Shown in pieces: positions 28,701-42,800 of a DNA stretch of 64,000 nucleotides. The stretch comes from Cladopsammia gracilis (lineage: Eukaryota > Cnidaria > Anthozoa > Scleractinia > Dendrophylliidae): positions 651,001 through 715,000 of the forward strand of contig JAJGOT010000414.1 of assembly GCA_022457155.1 (NCBI GenBank). Reading direction: 5' to 3'. Numbering within the stretch: position 1 is the first letter of the stretch; each line of letters begins with the position of its first letter. The position numbers and the translations under genes were made by a program. The notes below the pieces were generated by a model. The model was not told the origin of the DNA. It was given only the letters and a program-made list of their open reading frames with translations, and searched no databases.

Positions 28701-31700
28701 TGTAAGTCTGCGCTTCACACCACTCGACCACCGCGACCACTGACTTGAATTGGGATGAATTTTATTACCTGAAGATAGATAACCATCAAAGCGCGTGTCT
28801 CGGTTGAAAATTCCTTTTAGATCGATTTTAACGTTGCATTAAAGACTCCAAATGCGAAACATCTTTAAGCTTATTGTTGTTTATATTCGCTTACACCAAT
28901 TTAGTAATTGTTATCGCTGGATTCACGCTGTTCTTGATACAAAACGCATTCGTAACAAAGCATTATGTCACTAAGTTTACAGCTGATGGAAGGAGTGAGC
29001 GAGTGAGTGACTCATTTGCATATCTGTCGCCGTTACCGATAACCCGTTCATTACGCATGCGCGTATTTTCACGGGTTAAAAACTGACACATGACAATTTA
29101 AAAAAATAATACCGGTAATCCTAAGCTAATGCAAAGCTTATAATATTCATATAAACACATGATTTTTCCTCTGTATCACTTTACAGGTTTTATATAAAAA
29201 GGAAAAAAAGAGAAAGAGCAAACATATGTAAATGAAAGAAGGTGGAGGTATTTGCATGGTTTTCTATTTAGAAAGGATGTCAAGATAGAAGCAATACATG
29301 TTAACATCAACATTAATTCCAAGGGTTACTGACCTGCATCTAGAGCACCCAATCCTACTTCAGCTCTGTTCCACTTATTTCCCTTGTTGGATTGCACCTC
29401 AAACAGGGTGGCCGTTGCTCCTTTGTTTTTAAGCTTCAAGGTAAGTGTGCCCGTAAACCCACTAGAGCTGGCAGTGTACATATGGTAGTAGAAGCGTACA
29501 ACACAGCCAGCTCCTGTCTTGGTCATGTTGGGACCTTGAAGAGTGGCATCGTCAAACCAGGAACCAGCACCAGAGTGCACATAAGCATAATAACCTTTAA
29601 TTTCAAAATCAGACAATTAGAAATTGATTGGGAGAAAAGGTACCACGAACCTACCAACTCATCAAGTCTTAAGTGCTTTCAACTAATTATAATCATATTT
29701 GATACTTATTTGTATCTTTAGATCATCTTAATAGATCATCATAAAATTGCTTGTAAATTGATATTTTTAAATTATTGTAACCCAGTCCTTGTTCACAAAT
29801 GCCTGCATGTAATTTTAACTTCTCCGTTTGTAACAACATTGTAATTCATTAATTTGCGATGATGTTGAAATTAAACTTTACTTTACTTTACTTGGTACAT
29901 CTTACTTTCACGTGTGCTTTTTACAGTTATTGTTTAACAAACGGAAGGATATTATAAAAAAACAATTTCATTAATAACTTACATGAGGTATTGCCACATG
30001 TGTGGTCAACACTTGGGCCAGTTCCCGCTACAACGGTAGAACCTTTGTTTCTACTCCAACTGTACACTCCCAAACTGGTATCTTTCCATCCACACAATCC
30101 AGGCTCAAACGAACAGGCTCCTGCAATTATGTCCATCCATAAATCAAGTTGAAACAACAAGGGTGCGTTACTTAAGAATGAGAATCTAGGTTAAGCAAGA
30201 TGGCATTTGTGCATGAATGCCTTCTTCACTTTGCCTTACAAGAATTCTTAAGGTTGGAGCCCCCCACACCCAGCCCTTAACCCTTTGAGTCACCATTGTG
30301 TCATGTGACATGTTTCTCACTTTTGATTCTGCGGACATAATCCTGTAGTAGAGTGACCATTTAACTGAAAGATCTTCAGCAGTGCTTTCTAACAATACTA
30401 TTTGTCTTTCCATATTATTTTTACAAAACTTGTGCACTCTTAGATCAGTGAAAGGGTTAAATAAGGGTTTAATAATTTCAACCACTTTCGTCAAAGAATA
30501 AAATTTTGTCCTGAAAAGCTATCGAGATTGTCAAAGCCTCAAAATGTTTCCATCCAAATGGACCTTAAGAAGAATAAGAATGAATTATTAAGTACCGTAG
30601 TCCCTTACAAGACCTAAAACACAATTGTTTTTAATAGCAAGTGTAATCCTCTTGGTTAGTGTAGTTCTGAAAAGAACTGTTGTACTGTAGTTGTTGACAC
30701 TGACTGATGTTTCAACAACCTGAGCGAAAGTCATCTTAAGAGTCATTTGAATTGTGAATCGTTAGTTGATGGTATATACGTCTGGTTTTTGCTGTCATTG
30801 GTCAGCGCCACAAGTCACTAAAGGCGCTGTTACACTAGGCAATATTTCGTGCAACTTGTCTCGCAACAACTAAAAACCGTGCGTTGCGATGCTGTGAGAC
30901 AAGTTGCCTGGAGGGTGCTACACTAGGCAATGTTTCTTGCAATTTGTCTCGCCCGACGGTGAAAGGAGCAATTTCATTGGCTAAAGTCACAAAACGTTGC
31001 GCCACAAGTTGCAGGAAACGTGTTACACTACGCAACGCTTGAAAAATTCGTTGTGGCGTGGCGAGAATCGTTGCGAAAAGTAGAACCGACTTCTACTTCT
31101 CGCAACGATTGCGGCAACAAAAAAATCGCGAGAAATGTTTGTTGCGGGGTATGTTACACTGGGCAATTTTTCATGCAACTTGTGTCGTAACAAAATTGCG
31201 AGACAAGTTGCACGAAACATTGCCTGGTGTAACAGCGCCTTAAGGATATTCAGGAGCCCTTCATTATTTTGTTCAATGTTTCTTACATACCACAGTTAAC
31301 TTCATCAGAACCATCCCCACAATCGTCACGGTAGTCACACACATACTGCAAATCAATGCATGGTCCACTGGCACATTTAAACCTAAATCCAGGACATGCT
31401 GGGGGAGTTGGTCTTGGTGTGGTTGGAGGAGGAGCTGTTGGGGTTGGGCCACTGTAGACTCGGCAGAACTGAGTCATGGACAAATCATCAATGGATATAT
31501 CTCCTTGGTAGCTATTGCCAATAACACTTTCTATGACAACCTGTACAATTCAAAGAATATAATACTTACTGTTGAAAACTACAGCTTCTAGGAAAAATAG
31601 ATATTTTTATTAAAACAGCCTTGCATCCCAAAGAACTGAATTACACTATTATTTACAATTTTCAAGTGACTCATAAGCGTCAAATATGTATTTTTTTTTT

Positions 31701-34700
31701 TCAAATCAGTACAGTACAGTCATCCAGTTTACTGGTATCTTAACAAGGTGGTTATATCAACAGGTTAGTGTCATATTGTGATACAAATCCCTGTAAATAG
31801 AACCACTTATTTAGCATTTCAAGTGATGGCAATGTCTCAGGCTTCATTGCATTGAGTTTGCTGATTGTTGTAGATAGTTTGCTTTGCATTTTTCTATTAA
31901 TAGTTCACTGCTGTTTGTTGCTCCCTTCCCTTCTCAACCTGCATTAGGTAACTATAGGTAGAGGTGAGTATTTTCCAACTAGAATGACTTAATTTCGGCA
32001 AGATAGTGTGACCGTGCCTGGTGGTTGCCACTCACAGGGTTGCCATAGATACCTCCATACATTGATCATGTTTGTGTGGCTCCTATCCCAAAGCCTGTCT
32101 ATCAGTGATGTAACAGTTAGGATGTAGTTGTAAGCTGCAGTTCTGTTGTACGTGTGAAATAATTCTTACCTGGAAAGGCATAGTACTTGGAAGAGCTACC
32201 TCTGCCCTATCCCAGAAGTTACCAATATTGCCTGATTTGGTGAATACAAGAGTCTCTACACAACCATTACATGGGCGAGTGTACACATTCAGTGAGCCAA
32301 TGTGTGCACCAAACATGTGATAGTAGAAGCGCAGTTTACAGGAAGTGTCCCCGGGAGCCATAGCACTGATAAAACCACTGGCAAGTCGAGCTTTGTCACC
32401 CTTCTTACGTGGCCATGAAGCTTCTGAGAACAAATAGTATCCTGAAAACATAAAGTACATTGAAAAGACGACATTAGAATAGAATATTAAGGGCAGATAA
32501 ATCCTTAACGTTGGAGCTTCATCAGACTAAGCGGGCGAGTTAAATGAGATTGATAATAGTTATTTCCAATTTCCAATAACTTTTTTGGGCGGTGGACAGA
32601 ATAATATCATTGTCAACTGACTGTACAGCTTCAAGAAGAGCAGTATTCTCAAAATACAATGCTGTCAGGTCTATTTTTTAAATCAAGCAATTTTTTTTTA
32701 AATTGCAGCCATTTAAGGCATGTTGGAAAATTGTCTTTGACACTTTCAAATGAACACTTGTATTTGCAACACAAGATTGCAAGCATTTGTGTGTCATAGG
32801 ACAGTGCCTTTAAAATATCAATTACCTGCTGAACTGCCGAGAGTGTGGTCAAACATCGGCCCTGTCCCATAAGAAGCTGTGGAACCTTGGTTTCTTGTCC
32901 AGTCAAAGTTATCATCTGGTAACTGTGTCCAGCTGCACAAGGAGCGCTCAAAAGTACATCTGCATTAAAATGGGATAGAAAGGGTTTAACTGATATGTCA
33001 AGTGACAGCAATAATTTGCTTGTTGGTAGTCCTAGTATGACTCGCCTATAGTCATCTTCTCTCATCTGTTCATGCTTACCCCATTTGTGTAGCATCTTTG
33101 CCCCCCCCCCCCCCCCCCCCCCCTTTTCTCTCTCTCTCTCCCTGATGGATGCTCGTCCTTTGCAGGGTTATAGCCTGACAGTCTGCAATTACCATGCATT
33201 TTACCAACCAACCATTTTTACAACTCGACTACACAGATGTACATAGATGAACAGAATCATTACCTATAGTTATAGCTATAACAGTTAGTTTCATCCGAAT
33301 TATCTCCACAGTCATCAGTGTAATCACACAGACGCCCGGGATCAATGCATGACCCCCTGGCACATCGATGCTGGCCTCTTCGACAGTTTGCAACAACTGG
33401 TGGCAAGGTACAGTTCACTAAACGGACATCATCAATGGCAATATCTCCAAATACATTGTAGCTTCTCTCAGCCTCAAAAATGACTTTGAATGGTGCTTGG
33501 CGACGTCCCACATAAAGTTTGCCTTGAAGCCAATTTTTGCCTTTGAAAGATGAGAGCTAAATTAGTTTATGCACACACTTCACCAGAAAAGGTATCATAC
33601 CAATGCAAAATACTCTGGACAGGCCTTTTGTTTAAACTTGAAAAATTAATTTGGCACATTATTTCAGTGTGCTGGAGTGATGTTGTGACACCCTCTTTTT
33701 GAAAAACATTTACTGGAGGATTTTGGTATTGTTCCAAGCCAGCATAGTGTGAATAAGGGAGCCTGTTTGGCATGTCAGGTAGGATATGTTGGTATGCTAT
33801 GGAACTTTTATCACATAGGACCCCCTGTCCTAGCCACGCAATGATGCTAACAGCATATGTATTAATAATAACAAGGAAAATCCAAGGTTTTTGCCTAACC
33901 TTTGTTGCCCCATTCTTCAAACAATCTACTGTAAGTCTGTCCAACTTTGATATAGCCATACAAAGTCCCAATGCCATTGCCATACATATGATACCAGAAG
34001 CTGACAACACAGGTTGATGCGGACTGTTTCAGCCATGCGCTCTCCAATGTAGCAAGATCCCACGTGTTTCCCTTGGACGCTTCTACATACATATAGTAAC
34101 CAAGTGCAGTGCCTAGGAACAAGAAAAACAACAATTAGTTTTTGGAGTGAGCGAGAAAAATAATGAAAGTTGAGTAACTGTATTAAAGGTCACAATATGA
34201 TTAGAGGTATGATGTCAAAGATCGGCTAGACTCACTCTTACCTTATTCCTGGCAGCATATACAAAGTCTCCTCTGTGTGCAATTTGCAATTCAATGTAAA
34301 TTAATTTCGTTTAAATGTATTTTTTCTTCTGTCTGTTCTAATCTTATACAGTTGCTTTGGAAATTCAACAAGATTTTGTATTGGAATCTTTAAAGTAAAC
34401 GTTACAGTCAAACTAAAGTAGTCCGAGAGCAAGTTTCATAGTGAGCTAGACTTAAATGTCATGCTATTTACTAGCTAGCGCAGTGGCGGATCCAGGGGAA
34501 CCGAGACTGAAAATGTTTGATACTGAAAATGTTTTTCGCCCCTTTGGCAAGATAAAGCAAGGGGGCTCCCCTTGATCCGCTACTCTAGTGCAGTACTCAT
34601 GTACTCTTTTAACAATTTTTTTACCCAGACTAACATTGAACACCAAGTACTTTTAATTAGTCATCTATTTTATCACGTTTTGCCACAGCTAGCCTTAATT

Positions 34701-37700
34701 AACCCACTGCATTAATGGTATAAACCTTAAGGCTGAAATTTCCCATCCGGTTTTGAATTTTACTGCAGTCAATTAGAACATGATATAGCATCAAGTAAAT
34801 TAAGAAAATCGGTTATTACCAAGTGTGTGATCAACAGTCGGTCCTGTGTTGGAAGATGGCGTTCCAGCACGATCCCTATTCCATTTGAATGCACCTTTGC
34901 TTGTATCATTCCAGCCACAATATCCTAGTATGGAGATTAAAAGAGCAAACCTGGCTGACAAGTTGATCTAGGAAGAACTTTATGTGCTTGCTGTAACATA
35001 CCTAATCTAGACAATTATAATGTTTTGCCCATGTCCCCTTCGTGATCTTTGGTCCATAACAACCCCAATTAGTCTCTGGTAATTGTACCTACCAGGACTA
35101 GAATAATTTAAGTCTTGGTGAGACTAGAGTTTGAATGCAGCCAGATCAAAACTTAGCCAAGACTCAATGTTACTAACTATTTGTGGCAAGAAAATGAACG
35201 TATCATCAGCTTATAGCTCAACACTGCAGGCTTTAATGACAATTGGCAGATCGTTAATTTCTATATATAAAACAGTAGAGAACCTAGCATGCTACCCTGG
35301 GGGACCCTAGACAGGATGTACTGGGGCTCATAAACAACTCCATTAACAGCAGAGACACTTTGCTTCCGGTTGGTTAAGTTAGAGGAAAACCACTGTAACA
35401 CAGTACAGAGCGATTAAAACCACAAACAAGGACAGCTTGTGTAGCAAGATATGTTTACAGAATCAAGGTCTAGACATACAAGTCTGATTCAGTAACCCTT
35501 TGTCAATGTTTTTCAGTAAGTGTTTGTTAAACAAACATGAGACAAGCTGGTAGGAAAAAAAAAACAGACTGAGTGTAGAAAGTTAATTACGTTAAACAAT
35601 AGTAATGTACTGCACATCTAAGTATGATCTATCAGGTAAAAAATTTAACTACGAGGGTATTCTTTCGTGATCTTTCGGGAATTTCATTCTATTGAGCAGA
35701 TTACACAAAATATGGAAATGCAAAAGCGAAATCTTGCCCACTCTATAAAGTTAACTGCATTCTGCTCACTCAGATCAAAGGCTTCTTAGAGCCAACCCCT
35801 GAATTTAAAAAATGCTAACATGTTACACAACATTGTGCTAAGCTTATGTTTTTTTACTGACAACCTAGGTCCCTTGTTGTCCATCCGAACGAAAAAGGAA
35901 ATGTTAAACCACTAAACCATCCTGGAGTACATACCTAGTTAAGATCAAATTTTAGTATTTCAAAGTAGATACGCATCAAAACATGTGTCTCTGTTGAAAA
36001 ATCCTTTTGGATCGATTTTAATGTTGCATTAAAGACTCCAAATGAGAAACATCTTTAAGCTTATTGTTGTTTATATTCGTTTACAACATATTCGTTATTG
36101 TTATTGCTGGATTCTCGTTGTTCTAAAGAAACACGTTCATAACAAAGCATTACATCACTAAGTTTACAGCTGAGTGATGGAAAAAGTGAGCGAGTGAGTG
36201 AGGTGAGTGAATTTGCTGTCTTTCCAACAACCCGTTCATTACGCTTGCTCATATTCACGGGTTAAAAACAGAATAGGTCCAAAACGGGTACAATTGCCTA
36301 AATTAAATCATCTAACCTTTTTCAAATGTGCAGTCACCACAGTTCATCTCATCGCTATTGTCTCCAGCTCCACAGTCAGGCACAAAGTCGCACACTTTTA
36401 ATGAACTTATACATCTGTTAGACTTGCACTTTACAGCACATGGGTTGGGTGTTGGAGTTGGTGTAGGAGCTTCAAAAACAAAATGAGAAGTGTGAAAACA
36501 GACTCTTTCTTAGCACTTAGCACAGTAAAGCTTTCCCTCATCAGTAAATTTGCCAGGTTTCCCAAACACCTTCACATCTCCACTGAAAACAATACCTGCA
36601 TTCAAAACTAGATACTCGGAGTTAAGTTTTCAGTTTGGTGTTGAAAGTCATTTAGTGATTGCTTTGGTTTTGCTATCCTTTTCGTCCGACTGACAAGTAT
36701 TGTGCCACTTTCTCAATTTAGGCATCTGTTGTGATTAAATGAGTAATGAGTAATGAGTAATGTTATTACTCTGATTTAGGTTTACTACATTCAAAACTGC
36801 TCAAAAGCTTCTAGTTAAGCTAGAAAATGGTCATCACACAACATTACTCAAGGTGTGACTCGATCGAACGTAAAAGGGTTAATAACTCATTTTAATCTCT
36901 GCCATGTTAAGGGGGCAAATATTGATGGTAACTAGCTTACCTAAACATAAACTTAAAAATTGTTGTGGCATTGCACTAGCTTAAAGGGGCCATATCTAAT
37001 TTTGCTTAATCTAGAACTTAAAGTACCCCTTTTTATACACTAGTTGCTCTAAAAACACCAACAGGAAGATACAATCAAGTATATTCTAAATACGAGAGCA
37101 AACTAGCCAAGTTGCAATCCATTCTGTCGCCCATAAAGTTACCGTAAGTGTTTTGTATCTTTATACCACAAAAAAGTAAACAAAACTGGAAGTTTACGTT
37201 TGCATTTCTATTGACTAGAATATGTCTTTTGGCAGTGGCTATCAGATGACATACAGTAGCAACTTTACATGACACATAATTATACAAAGCTCGCAGTGAA
37301 GATTTCTGGTTTAGGTGGATCTGCATCTTTTATGACATTTAAGTGGGAGCTGTAAAGACAGAGTAGGTTTCTTGGTGATCAATCAAATTGAATGTTTTCC
37401 TTTAGCACAGCAGAAAATCACATGCAGTTTCTTTCCAAATTCTAGTTAGTGTTACCAATGAAATTTACTCACAAGGACAAACTCCAGGTGTCACAACAAC
37501 ATCATCAATTGCTATGTCAGCATCGTACGAGGCACCCACTGCAGCTTCAAACACAATCTGCAAAACAGCAAAATAAATTATTACATAGTAACTCAGCTTA
37601 TTAATGTCTGGGTGGCACATAAGGTGGGCTCAAAACAGCAATGGTATGATGTTTTAACCCTGCAAAGCATGTTCATACCTCAAAGTTATCTGGACTGTTA

Positions 37701-39840
37701 ATCTGAACTTGGTCTGATAACCACACATCTCCACGGTTAGACTGCTTAGTCCATAACGTCCTGAGGTATGGTCGACTGGGATTGAATGGATAAATCCTTA
37801 TTTTAACACTCAGTGAGCCTACGCTGTTACCATACATGTGATACCAGAACCTCAAGCACCAATTAAAGCCTTGGGCGACTTTGAAACGATCTGAACTTAG
37901 CCGTGCGAAATCTCCTTTGACTCTAGGATAGGATGCTTCGATGTAAACATAGTGACCTGTTGATGCAATATTTGTCTGTCAGCGACAGTTTGTTTATTTC
38001 TTTGCAACAAATGTTAAATTAAAACTCGCTCACTTGAGAGAGAGAGAGCATTGTTTCAGAATGAGTTAAAGACTGCCAATAGCGAAATGAAATTTAATAG
38101 CTGGTGTTCAAGTCAAAATATTAATGAAGTGCAATGTATATGACATAATAAAGGGAGGGTTTCACTGTTGGCACATGTGCAAGCTATGATGTAACCCATT
38201 TAATTTCATTACTTAGACCAATCAGAAGTGAGTGGCTCTTGTGGGAAATTTGCCCATGAAAATGTTGTGGTCAGTCAGCTGATTGAATGGGTAGTTTCTT
38301 GGTGTTGCGGATGGTGTGATCACCAAATGACGTAAAACAAAAGATTCAAAAGGCACTGAACAATACCCACACCACAACACAAAAGCTAACCAACAATGGC
38401 TTCCGCAACACCAAGAAACACCCATTGAATGGATGATTATACATACTCATGTGTGCCATCAAAGCCATCAGAGTGTAGAATACATCCTTCGGATCAAAGG
38501 TTTTATGCAGTGTTGACTTTGTCAGTGCAATCTGTTGAAATTTTCTGTGAATTTTGGTCATCCTTCACTTTGTATGAAGTTAAATGAAATTTAACCCAGT
38601 TAACAACTAGGAGCAATCATTGTGTTGGTGTGATTATGTTGGGTAGTGCATAGTTAGCGTGCCCTCAACCAAATGTTGATAGCGTTTAGTGTTTAGCGTG
38701 GCGTTTTAGCGTGGCGTTTAGTGTGGCGTCTTTTGTGCAGCGTTTTAGCGTGGCGTTTTTGTAGCTGGGTCATTTCATATACATTATAGTGCGAATTGCA
38801 GTGTGCCTTATATGATAGGTCAGCGGCTTGCCTTGTTAGCAGTCGCAGGGTCAGCGGTCTTTTGGTTTGGGGTCAGGCTCATTGCGTGTCGTTCTTCCTT
38901 CGTTCATCGTTGATTCACGTGGCGTGGAGAAGTCAATTTTTTTTTTTTTCTTCCACTGACATGGTCAGTGTGACGGGTGCTCTGGGGTGCGTGGGGGGGC
39001 TCATGGCTGGGTTGCGGGCAGTGCCAGCCTTTCGGGCAGTTTTCCATCTTGGGGTTGGGGTCTCACCACTGCCTTAGGTTTATCCCCGGGTACCCAACCT
39101 CCAATTGCGACGTGGTTGTTAATTGGACTTTGATTATTGAAGTAAATTGAAGTAAATTTGAGTGTTTTTTAACTGATAAAATTGGCAATTTATTTTTGTG
39201 CACATGCACCAAACAGAGAAAAACTATCCCTTTAAATTGTGCCCTTAAGGATTTAGTAGATTACAGTCCAACCTTGAGTATTTGTAACCTGTGATAAAAC
39301 ACGTACTCCTCCAGAAAAATAGATAAAAACTACGGTATGTTATTATTGGACTGTAATTAAAATTAAAGTCCAAGCTGTCCTCATGTGGACAGCTCCTTGG
39401 TCCTGAAGATACCAAAATTCATAATTATTATGCAGATGCTTGTGTCTGTCCAATCAGTGTCCATGTAAGGTAGGTTTAACTTTATTTACTCTGTGCTTTC
39501 ATAAGAACAATGAATGAAGGCCAGTTAGTGTATCAATGTTTAAGAGTCCCAGTGAGTCCATATGATAGAGGTTTGATTGTGATACAAAGGTACCAAAGGA
39601 AGTTGTTATTTAACAATTAGTTCATGCGTCAGCGTGCGTATGTCGAGATATTGAGCACGCGGGAAGTTTGGAGAGCACGAAAGAGGCGTAAGAGTTGCAC
39701 AAGGCGCAGCCGAGTGCAACTCTAGCCTCTTGAGTGCTCTCCAAACTTTTCAAGTGCTCAATATCTCGACATACACACAGCTGCAGCATGAACAAATTGT
39801 TTTATAACATTATCAATGCGGTGTTTCTCGAGGTGTTAGT

Positions 39841-39875
<35 letters not shown>

Positions 39876-42800
39876 AAGCACGCTCGGGCTATTAAATTTG
39901 ATTACGTGAAAATTCTAGCTATGTTGTAAGACACAGTAGGCTATTACCTTGAGTTGAGCCAGTTGTATGATCAACAGAAGGACCTGTACCAATACTTCCA
40001 GTGTGGCCAGTATTTCGCTCCCAATCAAACTTATCACCACTCAGATCATTCTGATATGCACACAAGCCTTTCTCAAAGTCACATGATCCAGGAGGTGGAC
40101 AGGGTCCATTCTTGACAACTGTATCGTCTATAGCTATATCTCCTCGATATCCACGGCCTCTGATACCCTCAAAGACAGCCTAAATGATTAGAGAGAATAT
40201 ATGGTCAAAAAAACAAAAATATGATAGAAGCTCTGTTTGATGCAATAAGCATCAGACTACCACATGAAATGTCTTTCAGATCTCATTTGCTTTTTTCTTA
40301 ACACTAATATAGAAGGGAACATGATAATTGTAACATAACTCTATAATAACACACCACACTTACAAAGCAGAACTGGACAAAATTAGTATACGGAAGTCGG
40401 GAGAATACTGATTACGATTAGACACCGCTTGAAAGTTTACCTTCCACTGCTGATTAGGACTTTTAACTGTTAACATTCCTCTCAACCATCTGTTGCCTTG
40501 GTTACCAGATGTTGTCCACGCTGCTCTGCCAAGAGACTGGCCACGCTTGATGTAAATGTTCAACCTACCAATACCACTGCCATACATGTGGTACCAGAAC
40601 ACAAGACACTTTCCATTTCCATCTGTTGCTTTCTGTATGGGAGACTCCAGGCGTGCATAGTCTCCTGGCTTGCGAGGACTTGATGTTTCAATGTACATAT
40701 AGTGTCCTGTAAAAAGAAAACAAATTTGTTAAACTGCAGAAAAGAGAAAAGCAGTGAACTGCAGAATTAATTCTATTTCAAAGGCAATCTTTCTCATGTG
40801 ATAAATCTTTGACATTATTTCTGTGGCATGCAGAAAACAAGCATTATCTACTATAAAGCTGAGTGGATAATTATACGAACTATTCCACCTCCTTGGTGCC
40901 TGGTCATTTGGCTGTCACCACAGTGTTGTTATTTAAAAAAAAAATGATTGGCCAACTCAACACAAATACACACAGGTTCAGCTTTAACAGCGTTTTTTTA
41001 CAGCAACACTCACATTGTAATTTCTATACTGTGTACCATGAAATTGGTGAGATCTAATTTTTGCAATTTTGTCCTTGATCCACACAAAAAAAGATCCTGC
41101 ATAACAAAATCCTTGCATTATAATTCTCCGCAGACATTTTTATCCCTTATAATAATGTGAAAGAACTGACTATGCTTTTGTCATGCAAAATTGCATTACT
41201 GGAATGATATATTGGATTTAAATTAGAACTTTTAATAATTGCAGGGGTGTGCCCATTGTCTGATGTTTAGTTGCATCAGGCACTTTATATTAGGAGAGTA
41301 TCATACTGCCTTCAAAGATTGTAAAAGTCAGTTAAAAGTTCCTTTAACATAATCACAACTCTGAAAGTTGAAAAGATTATGTTTACTTTTCTAATGTTCC
41401 GCTGCATGTATTAGAAATCTCAAAAATCAGTTCCCAGTAGAAAAATATCAGTCCAACATCCTAAATCACAAAAAATAGCTCCAACAAAAATTACCAATCC
41501 ACACAATAAAACTCCCGCTAAAGTTTCAGGCTATACAGTAAAATCCACTTAACATCTGTGGAATACACTGTCCTTTACATCACCTACCAAAGGCAGTGCC
41601 ATAAGTGTGGTCCGAAGCAGGTCCTGTTCTTATAGAGGTGGTGTTACCACTTCCTTTGGACCAGTCAAAGATGTCTCCCTGATCCTGGGTGAACCCACAA
41701 ATGTTTGGTGACTCAAAATCACAGTGAGCTGGAGGAAAAAAATGGTTGCAGAATTAACCTTAGGACGTACAAGCAAATTTATACCCAACTGTTGTGCAAG
41801 GGGGTGGCAGCAGGGGGGTTGCAACCCACCCCCTTGGGTTTTTGCAGTGTACAATATTTCAGAGAGATTTTAACTCTAATAGATATAGCCTGCCATGTGC
41901 TCTACAATATAAATAAATAAATATTATTTTAATATTTATTATAATATTATTATAATAAATATTATGGGTCTACAATATAAGGTAAATATTATGGGTTGTG
42001 GCACTTCTGGGGATTTGTGAAGTCATCCATCTTGGATTTTACTAAAAATTCAAATTTATCGGAAAAATGTGGCTATAGCGTTTTGCATTTTTTCAAAAAT
42101 GCAAGAACACCTTTTTACAAATGCTCTTGAAAAAATAATCAAGAAAAACCTATGTCCAAGGTTTAACAAAGGACTGAAGATACCATAGGATATGACAGAT
42201 AAAATTATCAACAGTATGCTATTTATATTGCTTTGCTTACTGTAAATAACCTTATAAACACCCGGGGCATCCATTTAAAAACGAAATTTCAAGGGGGGCG
42301 TTTATTAGAGAGTGGGCGTTAATAAGGTCATTTACAGTATAACTTTCACTATCACGTGGAGACACGTTGGTCTAGTGGTTAGCGCGTTGGACTTTCAACC
42401 TGAAGGTCGGTGGTTCAAAGCCTGGTCTCTGTCGTCGTGTTGTTTCCTTAGACAAGAAACTTTACTCCACACTGTCTCTCTCCACCCAGCTGTATAAATG
42501 GGTACCGGCGACAAAATGCTGGGGGTAACCCTGCGATGGACTAGCATCCCATCCAGGGGGGAGTAGCAATATTCCTAGTCGCTTCATGCTACAGAAACCA
42601 GGTTAAGCTCCGGCCGTGTGGGCCATCTGGCTCGTGTGCGACTTTACTTTACTTTTTTTCACGATCAAACTACAGTTCCACTTGCAATGCAGACAAACAT
42701 AATTATATGAGACAACGTTAAAAGCAAAAAAGGTAAAACAAATGCCAGCAATGGTAACAACAAAAATGACACATTTTTTAATTTAGCTTACGTAAAAGTG

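Noticed and set aside
32649..33095. 148-codon minus-strand frame around exon w32
   Set aside because: Alternative frame of the MAM opening; the true frame shows C-T-F-E, F-D-W and D-H-T-L-G motifs with correct splice sites.
33567..34010. 147-codon minus-strand frame around exon w30
   Set aside because: Shadow frame; the MAM middle motif is in another frame and is bounded by proper splice sites.
42358..42430. Functional tRNA gene
   Set aside because: A and B boxes are present but the cloverleaf does not close, and the sequence continues into a SINE body shared with 49.9 kb.
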